DNA from: an uncultured Prevotella sp.
Lineage (GTDB): Bacteria; Bacteroidota; Bacteroidia; Bacteroidales; Bacteroidaceae
Length of the DNA: 64,000 nucleotides
Reading direction: 5' to 3'
NCBI GenBank assembly: GCA_944320305.1
Contig: CALUGW010000040.1
Span: forward strand, 1-64,000
A model generated the notes under the pieces. It had not been told where the DNA came from and did no database searches. It saw nothing but the letters and a program-made list of their open reading frames with translations. Each line of letters opens with the position of its first letter. Position 1 is the first letter of the stretch. The translations under genes were made by a program, and so were the position numbers. Below, piece after piece: positions 54,935-64,000 of this stretch.

Positions 54935-56227
54935 ATGCTTACACTCAAACGTATTACCGAGGACACCGAGCATGTGATTCTTGGATTGGAAAAGAAACAT
55001 TTCAGCGGTGCCAGGGAAGCAATTGAAAAGGTAATAGCAATCGACAAGACCCGGCGCGAGTCGCAGAAAGCCCTCGACAAGTCAAAACAGGAGGCCAAGC
55101 AGCTCGCATCTCAGATAGGAAGCCTGATGAAGCAAGGCCGCAACGCAGAGGCAGACGAAATAAAAGCGCGTGTGGCCGGCATCAAGCAGACAGATAAGAA
55201 CCTGCAGGAAACCATGGAACAGGCCGAGAAAGACCTGCGCGACCTGCTGTGCACAATCCCCAACGTGCCAAACGATGATGTGCCCGAGGGCAAAGACGCT
55301 TCGGACAACGTGGTTGTCAAAGAGGGCGGAGTGATTCCAGAACTGCCCGCTGGCGCACTGTGCCACTGGGACTTGTGCAAGAAGTTCAACCTCATAGACT
55401 TCGATCTTGGAGTGAAAATCACCGGCGCCGGTTTCCCCGTTTACATCGGCAAGATGGCTCGTCTGCAGCGCGCTCTTGAGGCGTTCTTCCTTGAGGAGGC
55501 GCGCAAGAGCGGTTATCTCGAGGTTCAGCCACCATATGTTGTCAACGAGGCATCCGGCTACGGCACCGGGCAGTTGCCCGACAAGGAGGGACAGATGTAC
55601 CACTGCAACCTTGACAACCTCTACCTGATACCCACCGCAGAGGTGCCTGTGACCAATATTTTCCGCGATGTGATACTCGAAGAGAAAGACTTGCCCATAA
55701 AGCGCACGGCCTATTCGGCCTGCTTCAGGCGCGAGGCAGGCTCATACGGAAAGGACGTGCGCGGGCTCAACAGGCTCCACCAGTTTGACAAGGTGGAGAT
55801 TGTCCGCATCGACACCCCGGAGCATTCGTATGAAAGTCTTGACGAAATGCTCAACCACGTTGAGGGCCTGCTGAAGAAGCTGGAACTGCCCTACCACATT
55901 CTGCGCCTTTGCGGAGGCGACATGAGCTTCACATCAGCCATCTGCTACGACTTCGAGGTGTGGAGCGCAGCCCAGAAACGGTGGCTCGAAGTGTCGTCGG
56001 TATCCAACTTTGAGAGCTATCAGGCCAACCGCCTGAAGTGCAGGTACCGCCGCGCCGATGACAAAAAGATAGAGTTGTGCCACACGCTCAACGGCTCGGC
56101 GCTGGCTCTGCCGCGCATTGTTGCCGCGATAATAGAGAACAACCAGACCCCGACGGGAATCAAGGTGCCACGGTGTCTGGTGCCGTATTGCGGCTTCGAG
56201 ATGCTCGACGACAAGAATTTCTGCTGA
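54935..56227 (+). CDS. serS: Seryl-tRNA synthetase
   Basis: A class II synthetase of 430 residues. The N-terminal long coiled-coil arm (about 28-105) binds tRNA-Ser. Motif 2 is FRREAGSYGKDVRGLNRLHQF near 263-283 and motif 3 lies in LNGSALALPRIVAAIIENNQ near 390. TAEVPVTN holds a conserved Ser-AMP site. Length and order are normal. Confidence 0.97.
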   Translation: MLTLKRITEDTEHVILGLEKKHFSGAREAIEKVIAIDKTRRESQKALDKSKQEAKQLASQIGSLMKQGRNAEADEIKARVAGIKQTDKNLQETMEQAEKDLRDLLCTIPNVPNDDVPEGKDASDNVVVKEGGVIPELPAGALCHWDLCKKFNLIDFDLGVKITGAGFPVYIGKMARLQRALEAFFLEEARKSGYLEVQPPYVVNEASGYGTGQLPDKEGQMYHCNLDNLYLIPTAEVPVTNIFRDVILEEKDLPIKRTAYSACFRREAGSYGKDVRGLNRLHQFDKVEIVRIDTPEHSYESLDEMLNHVEGLLKKLELPYHILRLCGGDMSFTSAICYDFEVWSAAQKRWLEVSSVSNFESYQANRLKCRYRRADDKKIELCHTLNGSALALPRIVAAIIENNQTPTGIKVPRCLVPYCGFEMLDDKNFC

Positions 56228-56364
56228 GCCTACTTCAGGCAAACGCATACCGGCAGTCGCCCGGACGGCATGGATTCTGTGCCGCCCGGACGGACGCCGG
56301 CCTTGCATATAGGACGCGCTACGGGCAAAATTGTACTGACAAACAACGCAATTAAAACTGAACA

Positions 56365-58725
56365 ATGAACAAAATCGTCGCAAAAAAACAGTTCTCAGAA
56401 AACGTGTTTCTGTTTGATATAGAGGCACCGCTGATAGCCAAAAGCCGCAAGGCGGGTAATTTTATCATTGTGAGAGTGGGCAAGAACGGTGAGCGGATAC
56501 CGCTGACCATCGCCGATGCCGACCCGCAAAAAGGCACAATAACCATTGTTGTGCAGAAAGTGGGGCTCTCCTCGATGAAACTCTGCGCACTCAACGAGGG
56601 CGACTACATAACGGATGTGGTAGGCCCGCTGGGCAATCCGACGCACATTGAGAACTTCGGCACGGTGATATGTGCCGGCGGCGGAGTCGGCGTAGCACCC
56701 ATGCTGCCCATTATCAAGGCACTTAAAGCTGCCGGAAACAGGGTGCTGTCTGTGCTGGCGGGGCGCACCCGTGACCTGATCATACTTGAAGACGAGGTGC
56801 GTGCCAGCAGCGACGAGACGCTCATAATGACAGACGACGGCTCTTATGGCGAGAAAGGCGTTGTTACAGTAGGCATTGAAAAGCTCATACAGCAGGAGCA
56901 CATTGACAAGGTCTTTGCCATTGGTCCTCCAATTATGATGAAGTTCTGCTGCCTGCTGACTAAAAAATATAATATTCCGACCGATGTGTCGCTCAACACA
57001 ATCATGGTGGATGGAACGGGAATGTGCGGCGCCTGCCGTCTTACAATCGGTGGGAAAACCAAGTTTGTATGCATCGACGGTCCGGAGTTTGACGGATTTC
57101 TTGTTGACTGGAACGAGATGTTCAAGCGCATGGGAACGTTCAAGCGTGCGGAAAAAGAAGAGCTTGAGCATTTCCAAGAGCATCTTGACTCAGTCTGTGA
57201 GACACCGCAGCAGACGAATGTAGGCAGCGGTGAGAAAGCCCCCGCCCACCCTCTGCAGGACATGACTGCCTTGACAGACCGCAACTCGCAGTGGCGCCAA
57301 GAGCTGCGCAAGGCCATGAAGCCAAAGGAGCGCATGGCCATCAAGCGTGTTGTGATGCCGGAGCTGGATCCGGACTACCGTTCGAAGACCCGCCGCGAGG
57401 AGGTGAACATCGGTCTGACAAAGGAAATGGCAATGACAGAGGCAAAGCGCTGTCTGGATTGTGCCAATCCCTCCTGCGTTGAAGGCTGTCCTGTTGGCAT
57501 AGACATACCATCTTTTATAAAGAACATTGAGCGTGGAGACATCCTTTCGGCAGCAAGAGTGCTGAAGCAGACGTCGTCGCTGCCGGCTGTTTGCGGGCGT
57601 GTGTGTCCGCAGGAAAAGCAGTGCGAAAGCAAGTGTGTCCATCTGAAGATGAACGAGCCGGCTGTGGCAATTGGTTATCTTGAGCGCTTTGCGGCCGATT
57701 ATGAGCGCGATAGCGGCAACATCTCACTGCCGGAAATCGCTCCGTCGAACGGCATCAGAATCGCCGTGGTGGGCAGCGGACCGGCCGGCTTGAGCTTTGC
57801 CGGCGACATGGTGAAGAGAGGCTATGACGTTTATGTTTTCGAGGCTCTGCACGAAATTGGGGGCGTCTTGAAATACGGTATTCCCGAATTCCGCCTGCCA
57901 AACAGGATTGTGGATGTGGAAATCGCCAACCTGACAAAAATGGGAGTACACTTCCAGACCGATTGTATCGTTGGCAAGACGATATCGGTTGACGACCTTG
58001 AAAAAGCAGGTTTCAGAGGAATATTTGTCGGTTCAGGCGCCGGACTGCCAAACTTCATGGGCATTCCAGGTGAGAACGCGATAAACATCATGTCATCCAA
58101 TGAGTATCTCACCCGCGTGAACCTGATGGACGCCGCCAATCCGCACACCGACACACCGCTTAACCCGGGGCGGAAGGTTCTTGTGGTGGGCGGCGGCAAC
58201 ACGGCAATGGACTCCTGCCGCACTGCCAAAAGGCTTGGGGCGGACGTAACGCTCGTCTACCGGCGCTCGGAGGCTGAGATGCCAGCCCGCCTGGAGGAAG
58301 TGAAGCATGCCAAAGAAGAAGGCATACACTTCCTGACACTCCACAATCCGATAGAATACAAGACCGATGAGAACGGCGCGGTATGTCAGGCTGTGCTGCA
58401 GATAATGGAGCTTGGAGAGCCTGACGAAAGCGGCAGGCGCAGCCCAGTGCCTGTTGCAGGTAAGACGGTTACACTGGATGTTGACCAGGTTATTGTTGCC
58501 ATAGGCGTGTCGCCGAATCCGCTTGTGCCGAAATCCATCGAAGGTCTGGAATTGGGAAGAAAGAACACCATTGCCGTGAATTCTGAGATGCAAAGCTCAA
58601 GACCTGAGATTTATGCCGGCGGCGACATTGTCCGTGGCGGAGCAACGGTAATCCTGGCCATGGGCGACGGACGGCGTGCAGCCGCAAATATGGACAAACA
58701 AATCTTGAACCAAACTAAACAATGA
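56365..58725 (+). CDS. Fused NfnB-NfnA-type ferredoxin:NADP oxidoreductase
   Basis: A single chain of 786 residues joining two proteins that are separate in Nfn. Residues 1-about 290 are the NfnB/PyrK-like FAD and NAD reductase; its [2Fe-2S] site reads Asp216, Cys221, Cys224, Cys236, the Asp-plus-three-Cys pattern known from NfnAB and unlike PyrK. From about 300 the NfnA/glutamate-synthase small-subunit half has CLDCANPSCVEGCPVG and VCGRVCPQEKQCESKC for two [4Fe-4S] clusters, VVGSGPAGLSFAG near 464 for FAD and VVGGGNTAMDS near 605 for NADPH. It would bifurcate electrons between NADPH, NADH and ferredoxin. Annotated elsewhere often as glutamate synthase, but no large subunit is nearby. Confidence 0.92.
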   Translation: MNKIVAKKQFSENVFLFDIEAPLIAKSRKAGNFIIVRVGKNGERIPLTIADADPQKGTITIVVQKVGLSSMKLCALNEGDYITDVVGPLGNPTHIENFGTVICAGGGVGVAPMLPIIKALKAAGNRVLSVLAGRTRDLIILEDEVRASSDETLIMTDDGSYGEKGVVTVGIEKLIQQEHIDKVFAIGPPIMMKFCCLLTKKYNIPTDVSLNTIMVDGTGMCGACRLTIGGKTKFVCIDGPEFDGFLVDWNEMFKRMGTFKRAEKEELEHFQEHLDSVCETPQQTNVGSGEKAPAHPLQDMTALTDRNSQWRQELRKAMKPKERMAIKRVVMPELDPDYRSKTRREEVNIGLTKEMAMTEAKRCLDCANPSCVEGCPVGIDIPSFIKNIERGDILSAARVLKQTSSLPAVCGRVCPQEKQCESKCVHLKMNEPAVAIGYLERFAADYERDSGNISLPEIAPSNGIRIAVVGSGPAGLSFAGDMVKRGYDVYVFEALHEIGGVLKYGIPEFRLPNRIVDVEIANLTKMGVHFQTDCIVGKTISVDDLEKAGFRGIFVGSGAGLPNFMGIPGENAINIMSSNEYLTRVNLMDAANPHTDTPLNPGRKVLVVGGGNTAMDSCRTAKRLGADVTLVYRRSEAEMPARLEEVKHAKEEGIHFLTLHNPIEYKTDENGAVCQAVLQIMELGEPDESGRRSPVPVAGKTVTLDVDQVIVAIGVSPNPLVPKSIEGLELGRKNTIAVNSEMQSSRPEIYAGGDIVRGGATVILAMGDGRRAAANMDKQILNQTKQ

Positions 58726-59090
58726 ACGGATTTTACACCATCCTGCTGCTGATTCTTAGCAATGTCTTTATGACACTCGCGTGGTATGGGCACTTAAAGC
58801 TCCAGCAGACAGGCGTCGCAAGCAATTGGCCGCTGGTCGGCGTGATTGCGTTTTCATGGGGGATCGCTTTCTTTGAATACTGCTGCCAGGTGCCGGCAAA
58901 CAGACTTGGATTTGTCGGCAACGGTGGCCCGTTCACTCTCGTACAGCTGAAAGTTGTGCAGGAGTGCGTGAGTCTATGCGTGTTCGCCATCATAGTGAAT
59001 ATTCTTTTTCAAGGGCAAAATCTGCACTGGAACCATATTCTGGCATTCTTTCTGATAATCTGCTCTGTCTATCTTGTCTTTATGAAATGA
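58722..59090 (+). CDS. DUF486 family membrane protein
   Basis: A membrane protein of 122 residues with four helices. YTILLLILSNVFMTLAWYGH starts it, VIAFSWGIAFFEYCCQVPAN is the family block, and GPFTLVQLKVVQECVSLCVF leads to the last helix ending YLVFMK. The family resembles small drug/metabolite transporters, but no substrate is known. It overlaps the NfnAB gene by 4 nt and the ttcA start by 4 nt, so it is translationally locked between them. Confidence 0.9.
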   Translation: MNGFYTILLLILSNVFMTLAWYGHLKLQQTGVASNWPLVGVIAFSWGIAFFEYCCQVPANRLGFVGNGGPFTLVQLKVVQECVSLCVFAIIVNILFQGQNLHWNHILAFFLIICSVYLVFMK

Positions 59091-59833
59091 CGGATTCAGG
59101 GATGACGGAAAGCGATGCTTACAAGAAGGCGGAGCAGAGGATTGTGAAACGTTTTCACAAGGCACTGTCAACATACAAGCTCATTGAAGACGGCGACAAA
59201 GTACTGGTGGGGCTTTCAGGAGGCAAAGATTCGCTTTGCCTCCTGGAGTTATTGGGCAATAGGATGAAAATCCAACGGCCGGATTTTAAGGTAGAAGCCG
59301 TGCACGTCCGCATGAAGAACATCGGATATGAAACTGATGCGGCATATTTGCAGCGGTTTGCAGACAGCATGAGCATCCCTCTTCACGTTGTGACGACAGA
59401 ATTTAAAGTGGATGAATCGGGCAGAAAGCCCGTGTGCTTTCTGTGCTCGTGGTACAGGCGCAAGGCCATGTTCAACATGGCACAGGAGCTTGGCTGCAAC
59501 AAAATCGCACTTGGACACCATCTTGACGACATTGTGCAGACCACGCTCATGAATCTGTTCTTTCAAGGACATTTCTCGCCTATGCCTGCAAAATTGGCCA
59601 TGAGAAAAATGCCGCTGACCATTATCAGGCCTCTGTGCATGGAAACGGAATCGGATATAAACATCTATGCAGAATCCCACAAGTATCACAAGCTGAAAAA
59701 GATATGCCCGTTTGAGAATGACTCACGGCGCGCAACCGTAAAGCGTATTATTAACGATGTGGAAAAAATATACCCGGACCTCAAGCACTCGGTCTGGAAC
59801 GCGATAGACAAAGACGGCAAGCCGGTGCTCTGA
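59087..59833 (+). CDS. ttcA: tRNA 2-thiocytidine synthetase (TtcA-like)
   Basis: A PP-loop ATPase of 248 residues. GLSGGKDSLCLLELL near residue 41 is the SGGKDS ATP site, and CFLCSWYRRKAMF carries the CxxC that binds an iron-sulfur cluster. GHHLDDIVQTTLMNLFFQG is a further family block. It thiolates cytidine 32 in tRNA. ATG at 59087 overlaps the DUF486 stop (ATGA); a longer frame starting at 58964 lies inside DUF486. The 3' end forms one arm of a terminator hairpin. Confidence 0.92.
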   Translation: MTDSGMTESDAYKKAEQRIVKRFHKALSTYKLIEDGDKVLVGLSGGKDSLCLLELLGNRMKIQRPDFKVEAVHVRMKNIGYETDAAYLQRFADSMSIPLHVVTTEFKVDESGRKPVCFLCSWYRRKAMFNMAQELGCNKIALGHHLDDIVQTTLMNLFFQGHFSPMPAKLAMRKMPLTIIRPLCMETESDINIYAESHKYHKLKKICPFENDSRRATVKRIINDVEKIYPDLKHSVWNAIDKDGKPVL

Positions 59834-59865
59834 TTCAATATGAGCCGGTTTGCCGTCACTTTCTT
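59813..59865. terminator. Terminator overlapping the ttcA stop
   Basis: GACGGCAAGCCGG (59813-59825, inside ttcA) pairs with CCGGTTTGCCGTC (59845-59857) with one G-T position, then ACTTTCTT. It separates convergent ttcA and mltF. Confidence 0.7.
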
Positions 59866-61087
59866 ATTGGCCTGCCGAGAGCTTGAATTTTGATTTGTAA
59901 TGTCTTGCTTTCTTCGGCGCGACGAGGCTGCCGCCGCCCGCCGCTGTCTTGACACCTTTGTACTGTAGCCATCTGCGCGTTATTCTTGACACATAATCTA
60001 CAGTTTCCTGCCCTCTCATGTAGCCGTATTTTACAGCCGGATCGCGATAATACTGCGGAGTGCTGAGCAGAAGAACATATTTTGAGACGTTGCTCCATGT
60101 CTTTGCGTTCTGCCCGTATTTGGAAGTCAGACGCATGGCGTCTCGTATATGATGGTATCCCCCGTTATAACTTGCAAGGACAAAATTCAGCCTCTCACGC
60201 CTGCTTTTGATATCAGAAAATTTCATCTCCAACTCATCCAAATATCTCACGGCAGCTTCGATGTTGGCTTTCGGGTCAAACAGATCAGAATGGGGAAGGC
60301 CCAAATGCGTGGCTGTCTCAGGCATGATTTGCATCAAGCCGCAGGCACCCGCCCACGACCTGGCATTGGGGTCGAAAGTAGATTCTTGGTAACATTGTGC
60401 GGCAAGCAAACGCCAATCCCAACGGATATTGCGGCTGTTTTCAATGAAAAGCCCATCATATTTTGAGATAATACCCCGTTGGCGATCCTGCATCGGAGCA
60501 AAAACGCGCCGACGGACTCCATGGGAGCGCAAGAGCGCGGACTCTTCGCGTTTGACTGCCGACAACAACGATGGGGAGTACCACTGGTTCAACGCCTGTG
60601 CAAGATTTTTCTGTGCGGAGGTTACAACCCATCTGGCTTTTGTTGCCCCTAATGCCGGCCCGCACAGTATGAAGTCTGACTCGCCCGTTCCAACGGAAGT
60701 GCTTGAAATCGGAAATGCGATAACATCGGCTTCTCCGGCTTTTAACTTGTCGAACATTTGCAACGAGTCATGACAAAGCTCGACCCTGAGACTGACTCCG
60801 ATTTTGTCAGCAAAACGCTGACAAAGCAGAAATTGTGTCCCCAAGTGCTTGCCTCGATAATCATAATAAGAGTCGGGACCGCTGAGCGTCAGCATAATTA
60901 ATTCTCCGTTGTTCTGTATCTGATCCAAGTCAAGCGTATGGTCTTCTGAAATGGAATCGCCAAAGGTCTCTCCCCATGGAGTTACAGACTTGTCATTGCC
61001 AGACTGTGAGCAAGCGCACGCCAATGCGCCGGCACACAACACAGTCAAAACAAGTTTATATGCAACAAATATTCTCTTTAAATCCAA
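59864..61087 (-). CDS. mltF: Membrane-bound lytic transglycosylase F-like lipoprotein
   Basis: A lipoprotein of 407 residues. The signal MDLKRIFVAYKLVLTVLCAG is followed by Cys24 and Cys26, one of which is lipidated. Residues about 50-230 form a solute-binding domain (SBP_bac_3). The C-terminal SLT domain has LLAAQCYQESTFDPNARSWA, with the catalytic Glu, then GACGLMQIMPETATHLGL. It cleaves peptidoglycan to 1,6-anhydro-muropeptides. A minus-strand -7-like TAACTTTG is at 61114-61107. Confidence 0.93.
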   Translation of the reverse strand: MDLKRIFVAYKLVLTVLCAGALACACSQSGNDKSVTPWGETFGDSISEDHTLDLDQIQNNGELIMLTLSGPDSYYDYRGKHLGTQFLLCQRFADKIGVSLRVELCHDSLQMFDKLKAGEADVIAFPISSTSVGTGESDFILCGPALGATKARWVVTSAQKNLAQALNQWYSPSLLSAVKREESALLRSHGVRRRVFAPMQDRQRGIISKYDGLFIENSRNIRWDWRLLAAQCYQESTFDPNARSWAGACGLMQIMPETATHLGLPHSDLFDPKANIEAAVRYLDELEMKFSDIKSRRERLNFVLASYNGGYHHIRDAMRLTSKYGQNAKTWSNVSKYVLLLSTPQYYRDPAVKYGYMRGQETVDYVSRITRRWLQYKGVKTAAGGGSLVAPKKARHYKSKFKLSAGQ

Positions 61088-61122
61088 TTTAATTACAATT
61101 TGGCTGCAAAGTTAAAGAAAAT

Positions 61123-61154
61123 CTTGCACAAATATATCTTTTTGTGTAAATTTG
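61123..61154 (+). promoter_or_regulatory. Promoter of the his operon
   Basis: CTTG (61123-61126), 20 bp, TAAATTTG (61147-61154), 27 bp before the hisG start codon. Confidence 0.65.
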
Positions 61155-61181
61155 CAATGCTTTAATACAAAAAATATAAGA

Positions 61182-62033
61182 ATGTTACGAATAGCTGTTC
61201 AATCGAAAGGCCGCCTGTATGAGGACACCATGAACCTGTTGGCGGAAGCAGACATTAAAGTAAATGCCAACAAGCGGACTTTGTTGGCACAGGCTACAAA
61301 CTTTCCTTTGGAAGTTTTGTATCTTCGTGACGATGATATTCCGCAGAGTGTCGCGAGCGGAGTTGCCGACATCGGGGTTGTTGGGGAGAACGAGTTTGTT
61401 GAGCGCAATCAGGATGCAGAGATTATCGCAAAGCTCGGATTCAGCAAGTGCCATCTGTCTCTTGCCATTCCTAAGGACATTGAATATAAGGGAATTGAAT
61501 GGTTTGAAAACAAGAAGATAGCCACGTCTTATCCTTTCATATTGCAAAACTTTATGGAAAGGAAATCTGTTTCTGCCGATATTCACACCATAACCGGCAG
61601 CGTTGAGATATCGCCAAGCATTGGTCTTGCAGACGCAATTTTTGACATTGTGAGCAGCGGGTCAACGTTAGTGAGCAACAATCTGAAAGAGGTTGAGGTG
61701 GTGATGCAAAGCGAGGCTGTGTTGATTGCCTGCAAAAATATGAATGAGGAAAACAAAGACATACTTGAGAATCTGTTGTTCAGGATAAGTGCCGTGCGCA
61801 ATGCGGAGGACAAAAAGTATGTGAGAATGAATGTTCCGAAAGACAAGCTGCAGGAAATCATCGACGTGCTGCCTGGCTTGAAAAGTCCGACAGTGATACC
61901 TCTGGCAGACCAAGAATGGTGCTCGGTACACACGGTACTCAACCAGAAATGCTTCTGGGAAATAATAGGCAAGCTGAAATCTATGGGGGCACAGGGAATT
62001 CTTGTAACTCCAATAGAAAAAATGATAATGTGA
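61182..62033 (+). CDS. hisG: ATP phosphoribosyltransferase, long form
   Basis: The first enzyme of histidine synthesis, 283 residues. It joins ATP and PRPP. IAVQSKGRLYEDTMNLL begins the catalytic domain, and DAIFDIVSSGSTLVSNNL is the PRPP loop. The C-terminal part (about 205-283, PTVIPLADQEWCSVHTV) is the regulatory domain of the long form, so HisZ is not required and histidine feedback is expected. ATG 61182 (MLRIAVQ) is where homology begins; upstream codons cover the promoter. Confidence 0.96.
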   Translation: MLRIAVQSKGRLYEDTMNLLAEADIKVNANKRTLLAQATNFPLEVLYLRDDDIPQSVASGVADIGVVGENEFVERNQDAEIIAKLGFSKCHLSLAIPKDIEYKGIEWFENKKIATSYPFILQNFMERKSVSADIHTITGSVEISPSIGLADAIFDIVSSGSTLVSNNLKEVEVVMQSEAVLIACKNMNEENKDILENLLFRISAVRNAEDKKYVRMNVPKDKLQEIIDVLPGLKSPTVIPLADQEWCSVHTVLNQKCFWEIIGKLKSMGAQGILVTPIEKMIM

Positions 62034-62050
62034 ACACCAGCCAGTTACGT

Positions 62051-63340
62051 ATGGAAATAATAAAGTCTGCGAAAAAATCGCAATGGGCGGAAATTGTCAA
62101 ACGGCCGAAAATCGACGTTGACAACCTGAATGCGACGGTGGCTGCCATTCTCAATGATGTCAAAAAGAATGGAGACGAGGCGGTCATAAAATATTGTGAA
62201 AAATTTGACAGGGCCAGACTTCAGTCCTTGGCTGTAACGTCAAAGGAAATGGCTGAGGCTGAAAGCGCTGTGTCTGACGATTTAAAACAGGCAATGCTTC
62301 TGGCTCACGCCAATATTGGGAAATTCCACTTGGAACAAAAATTCAGTCCGCGCAAGGTTGAAACTTCAAGGGGAGTGATGTGCTGGCAGAAAAGTGTTCC
62401 AATACAAAACGTCGGACTATATATTCCTGGAGGCACTGCGCCATTGTTCAGCACCGTTCTTATGCTTGCCACGCCTGCAAGAATCGCCGGCTGCGAGGAA
62501 ATAGTGTTGTGTACCCCACCCGATTCAGACGGAAGAGTACATCCGGCAATTCTCGTTGCAGCGCGCATTTCTGGAGTTACTCAAATATTCAAGGCCGGCG
62601 GAGTGCAGGCCATTGGCGCCATGGCCTATGGAACAGAAACAATACCCAAGGTGTCCAAAATCTTCGGTCCGGGCAACAGCTATGTCATGGCTGCCAAGCA
62701 GCAAGTAAGTCTGCATGATGTAGCAATTGATATGCCCGCCGGTCCGTCTGAAGTATGTGTTATCGCCGATGAGAGCGCGACTCCTGGATTCGTGGCAGCA
62801 GATTTGCTTTCGCAGGCTGAGCATGGGCCGGATTCGCAAGTGCTGTTGATAACCACAAGCGAGAGAATTCTTGTTGAAGTGCAAGCTGAAATCAACAAGC
62901 AACTTGCCGCACTTCCCCGCAGGACTATTGCAGAAAAGGCATTGGAGAGTAGCAAACTGGTACTGGTGGCAAACAGCGATGAGGCGATGGAATTGTCAAA
63001 TATGTATTCTCCGGAACACTTGATAATTCAGACGTCTGACAGTGAAAGCCTTGCAGAAAAGGTGATAAATGCCGGAAGTGTTTTTATCGGTAATTATGCT
63101 TGCGAGAGTGCGGGCGATTATGCAAGTGGCACAAACCACACTCTGCCGACACACGGTTACGCAAAAGCGTATAGTGGGGTGAACCTTGACAGCTTCTGCC
63201 GCAAAATAACATTCCAGCACATTACCGAGGAAGGAATCCGCAACATTGGCCCTGCGGTGGAATTAATGGCCGGCGCGGAATCGCTTTTCGCCCATAAAAA
63301 AGCAATGAGTATGAGATTGGACAGTCTCAATGGCAAATAG
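62051..63340 (+). CDS. hisD: Histidinol dehydrogenase
   Basis: A dehydrogenase of 429 residues for the last two oxidations to histidine. VPIQNVGLYIPGGTAPLFST and FGPGNSYVMAAKQQV are family signatures, and SQAEHGPDSQVLL holds the conserved HGPDS with a zinc ligand His. ATG at 62051 (MEIIKSAKK) is chosen. GTG at 62030, overlapping the hisG stop, is a possible alternative and would add seven residues. Confidence 0.95.
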   Translation: MEIIKSAKKSQWAEIVKRPKIDVDNLNATVAAILNDVKKNGDEAVIKYCEKFDRARLQSLAVTSKEMAEAESAVSDDLKQAMLLAHANIGKFHLEQKFSPRKVETSRGVMCWQKSVPIQNVGLYIPGGTAPLFSTVLMLATPARIAGCEEIVLCTPPDSDGRVHPAILVAARISGVTQIFKAGGVQAIGAMAYGTETIPKVSKIFGPGNSYVMAAKQQVSLHDVAIDMPAGPSEVCVIADESATPGFVAADLLSQAEHGPDSQVLLITTSERILVEVQAEINKQLAALPRRTIAEKALESSKLVLVANSDEAMELSNMYSPEHLIIQTSDSESLAEKVINAGSVFIGNYACESAGDYASGTNHTLPTHGYAKAYSGVNLDSFCRKITFQHITEEGIRNIGPAVELMAGAESLFAHKKAMSMRLDSLNGK

Positions 63341-63372
63341 AACGCAATCATTAACACATCAACATTGAAAGA

Positions 63373-64000
63373 ATGAAACAGTTAAAAGATTTGACCCGTC
63401 CGAATATATGGAACCTGTCTCCTTACAGCTGCGCCCGCAATGAGTACAGCGGCAAGCAAGCGACTGTTTATCTTGACGCCAATGAGAATCCATACAATTC
63501 TCCTTTAAACAGATATCCGGATCCGCTGCAGACAGAGTTAAAAGCAAAGGTGGCGCATGTTAAGGGCATACCGGCAGAAGATATATTTTTAGGCAATGGC
63601 AGTGATGAGGCAATTGATCTGGTATATCGGTGTTTTACCCGTCCAGGACTGGACAATGTTGTTGCCATTTCACCGACTTATGGAATGTATAAAGTCTGTG
63701 CAGACATTAATGATGTGGAATACAGACCGGTTTTGTTGAATGATAAATTCATGTTGGACGCTGACAAACTGTTGGCTGCGTGCGACGGGAACACCAAAGC
63801 AATATGGCTGTGCACCCCCAACAATCCGACCGGAAACAATATTGGCAAAGATGCTGTAATGAAGATTCTTGACACGGTTGAGGGTATTGTTGTGATTGAT
63901 GAGGCATACAGTGACTTTTCAAAAGAGCGGCCGTTCAGATATGAAATTGCAAAATACCCAAACCTGATAGTTCTCAATACAATGAGCAAGGCATGGGGAT
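63373..64000 (+). CDS. hisC: Histidinol-phosphate aminotransferase, cut by the window end
   Basis: The first 209 residues of a fold-type I PLP aminotransferase. [20 protein letters not shown] starts it; [26 protein letters not shown] and [11 protein letters not shown] are typical HisC motifs. IDEAYSDF holds the Asp and Tyr that contact PLP. The frame is still open at base 64000 (NTMSKAWG), just past the start of the segment that carries the PLP Lys. It begins 32 bp after hisD in the his operon. Confidence 0.95.
   Translation, partial: MKQLKDLTRPNIWNLSPYSCARNEYSGKQATVYLDANENPYNSPLNRYPDPLQTELKAKVAHVKGIPAEDIFLGNGSDEAIDLVYRCFTRPGLDNVVAISPTYGMYKVCADINDVEYRPVLLNDKFMLDADKLLAACDGNTKAIWLCTPNNPTGNNIGKDAVMKILDTVEGIVVIDEAYSDFSKERPFRYEIAKYPNLIVLNTMSKAWG

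Noticed and set aside
58964-59086. Earlier start for ttcA inside DUF486
   Set aside because: The added residues show no homology in kind, and ATG at 59087 gives the usual ATGA overlap.

Overview
The window is a chromosomal segment of an anaerobic member of the Bacteroidales, most likely near Prevotellaceae or Muribaculaceae. Support comes from the Bacteroidetes promoter form TTTG-N19-21-TAnnTTTG before many genes, weak or absent Shine-Dalgarno sequences, a pyruvate:ferredoxin oxidoreductase, a complete Rnf complex preceded by an RseC-like gene, a fused NfnAB-like protein, a phosphoglycerate-mutase-type gene between thrA and thrC, and menaquinone genes. Genus-level placement is inference.

Layout: an AAA+ ATPase with a structured leader (0.2-1.6 kb); nifJ (1.6-5.2); a convergent gap with a dispersed element and tRNA-Arg (5.2-6.0); a TetR/TolC/HlyD/two ATPase/two permease exporter operon on the minus strand (6.2-12.9); clpC with a sigma54-like promoter, then a repeat-filled gap (13.2-16.7); rluA-type synthase, a 54-residue membrane protein, menA and an HD hydrolase (16.7-19.6); rseC-rnfBCDGEA (20.2-25.8); galE, rpmE, a lipoprotein nuclease, gpx and trxB (26-30.3); a HAD phosphatase and sodium/solute symporter (30.3-32.5); a decayed patch with a frameshifted AraC gene, an aldo/keto reductase-hydrolase chimera and an IS982-type remnant (32.9-34.7); a beta-phosphoglucomutase-like HAD, a GNAT/FemAB-like protein, and a DUF2520-kdsC-maf operon (34.7-38.7); a candidate small RNA (38.8); phoH-purC-menG-aroE-purM-prfA-pyrF (39.0-45.7); a cytidylate-kinase-like gene with lrgAB (45.9-47.5); thrA-apgM-thrC (49.2-54.2); serS, fused nfnAB, DUF486, ttcA and mltF (54.9-61.1); and the start of the his operon, hisG-hisD-hisC, with hisC cut by the window end.

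Pyruvate:ferredoxin oxidoreductase makes reduced ferredoxin, Rnf would oxidise it with NAD+ while building an ion gradient, and the NfnAB fusion would use NADH plus ferredoxin to make NADPH. Most other genes are housekeeping.

The least explained signal is a family of five intergenic arrays of 4-6 units, each exactly 22 bp (5582, 16197, 32668, 47882, 54515). Each unit is a 5-5-5 hairpin-like palindrome, and its arms vary together. Two arrays sit inside a homologous element of about 440 bp, present once in each orientation. No function is known to me. Other points of note are a small RNA candidate, interleaved divergent promoters, a MITE-like inverted repeat and the sigma54-like site before clpC.
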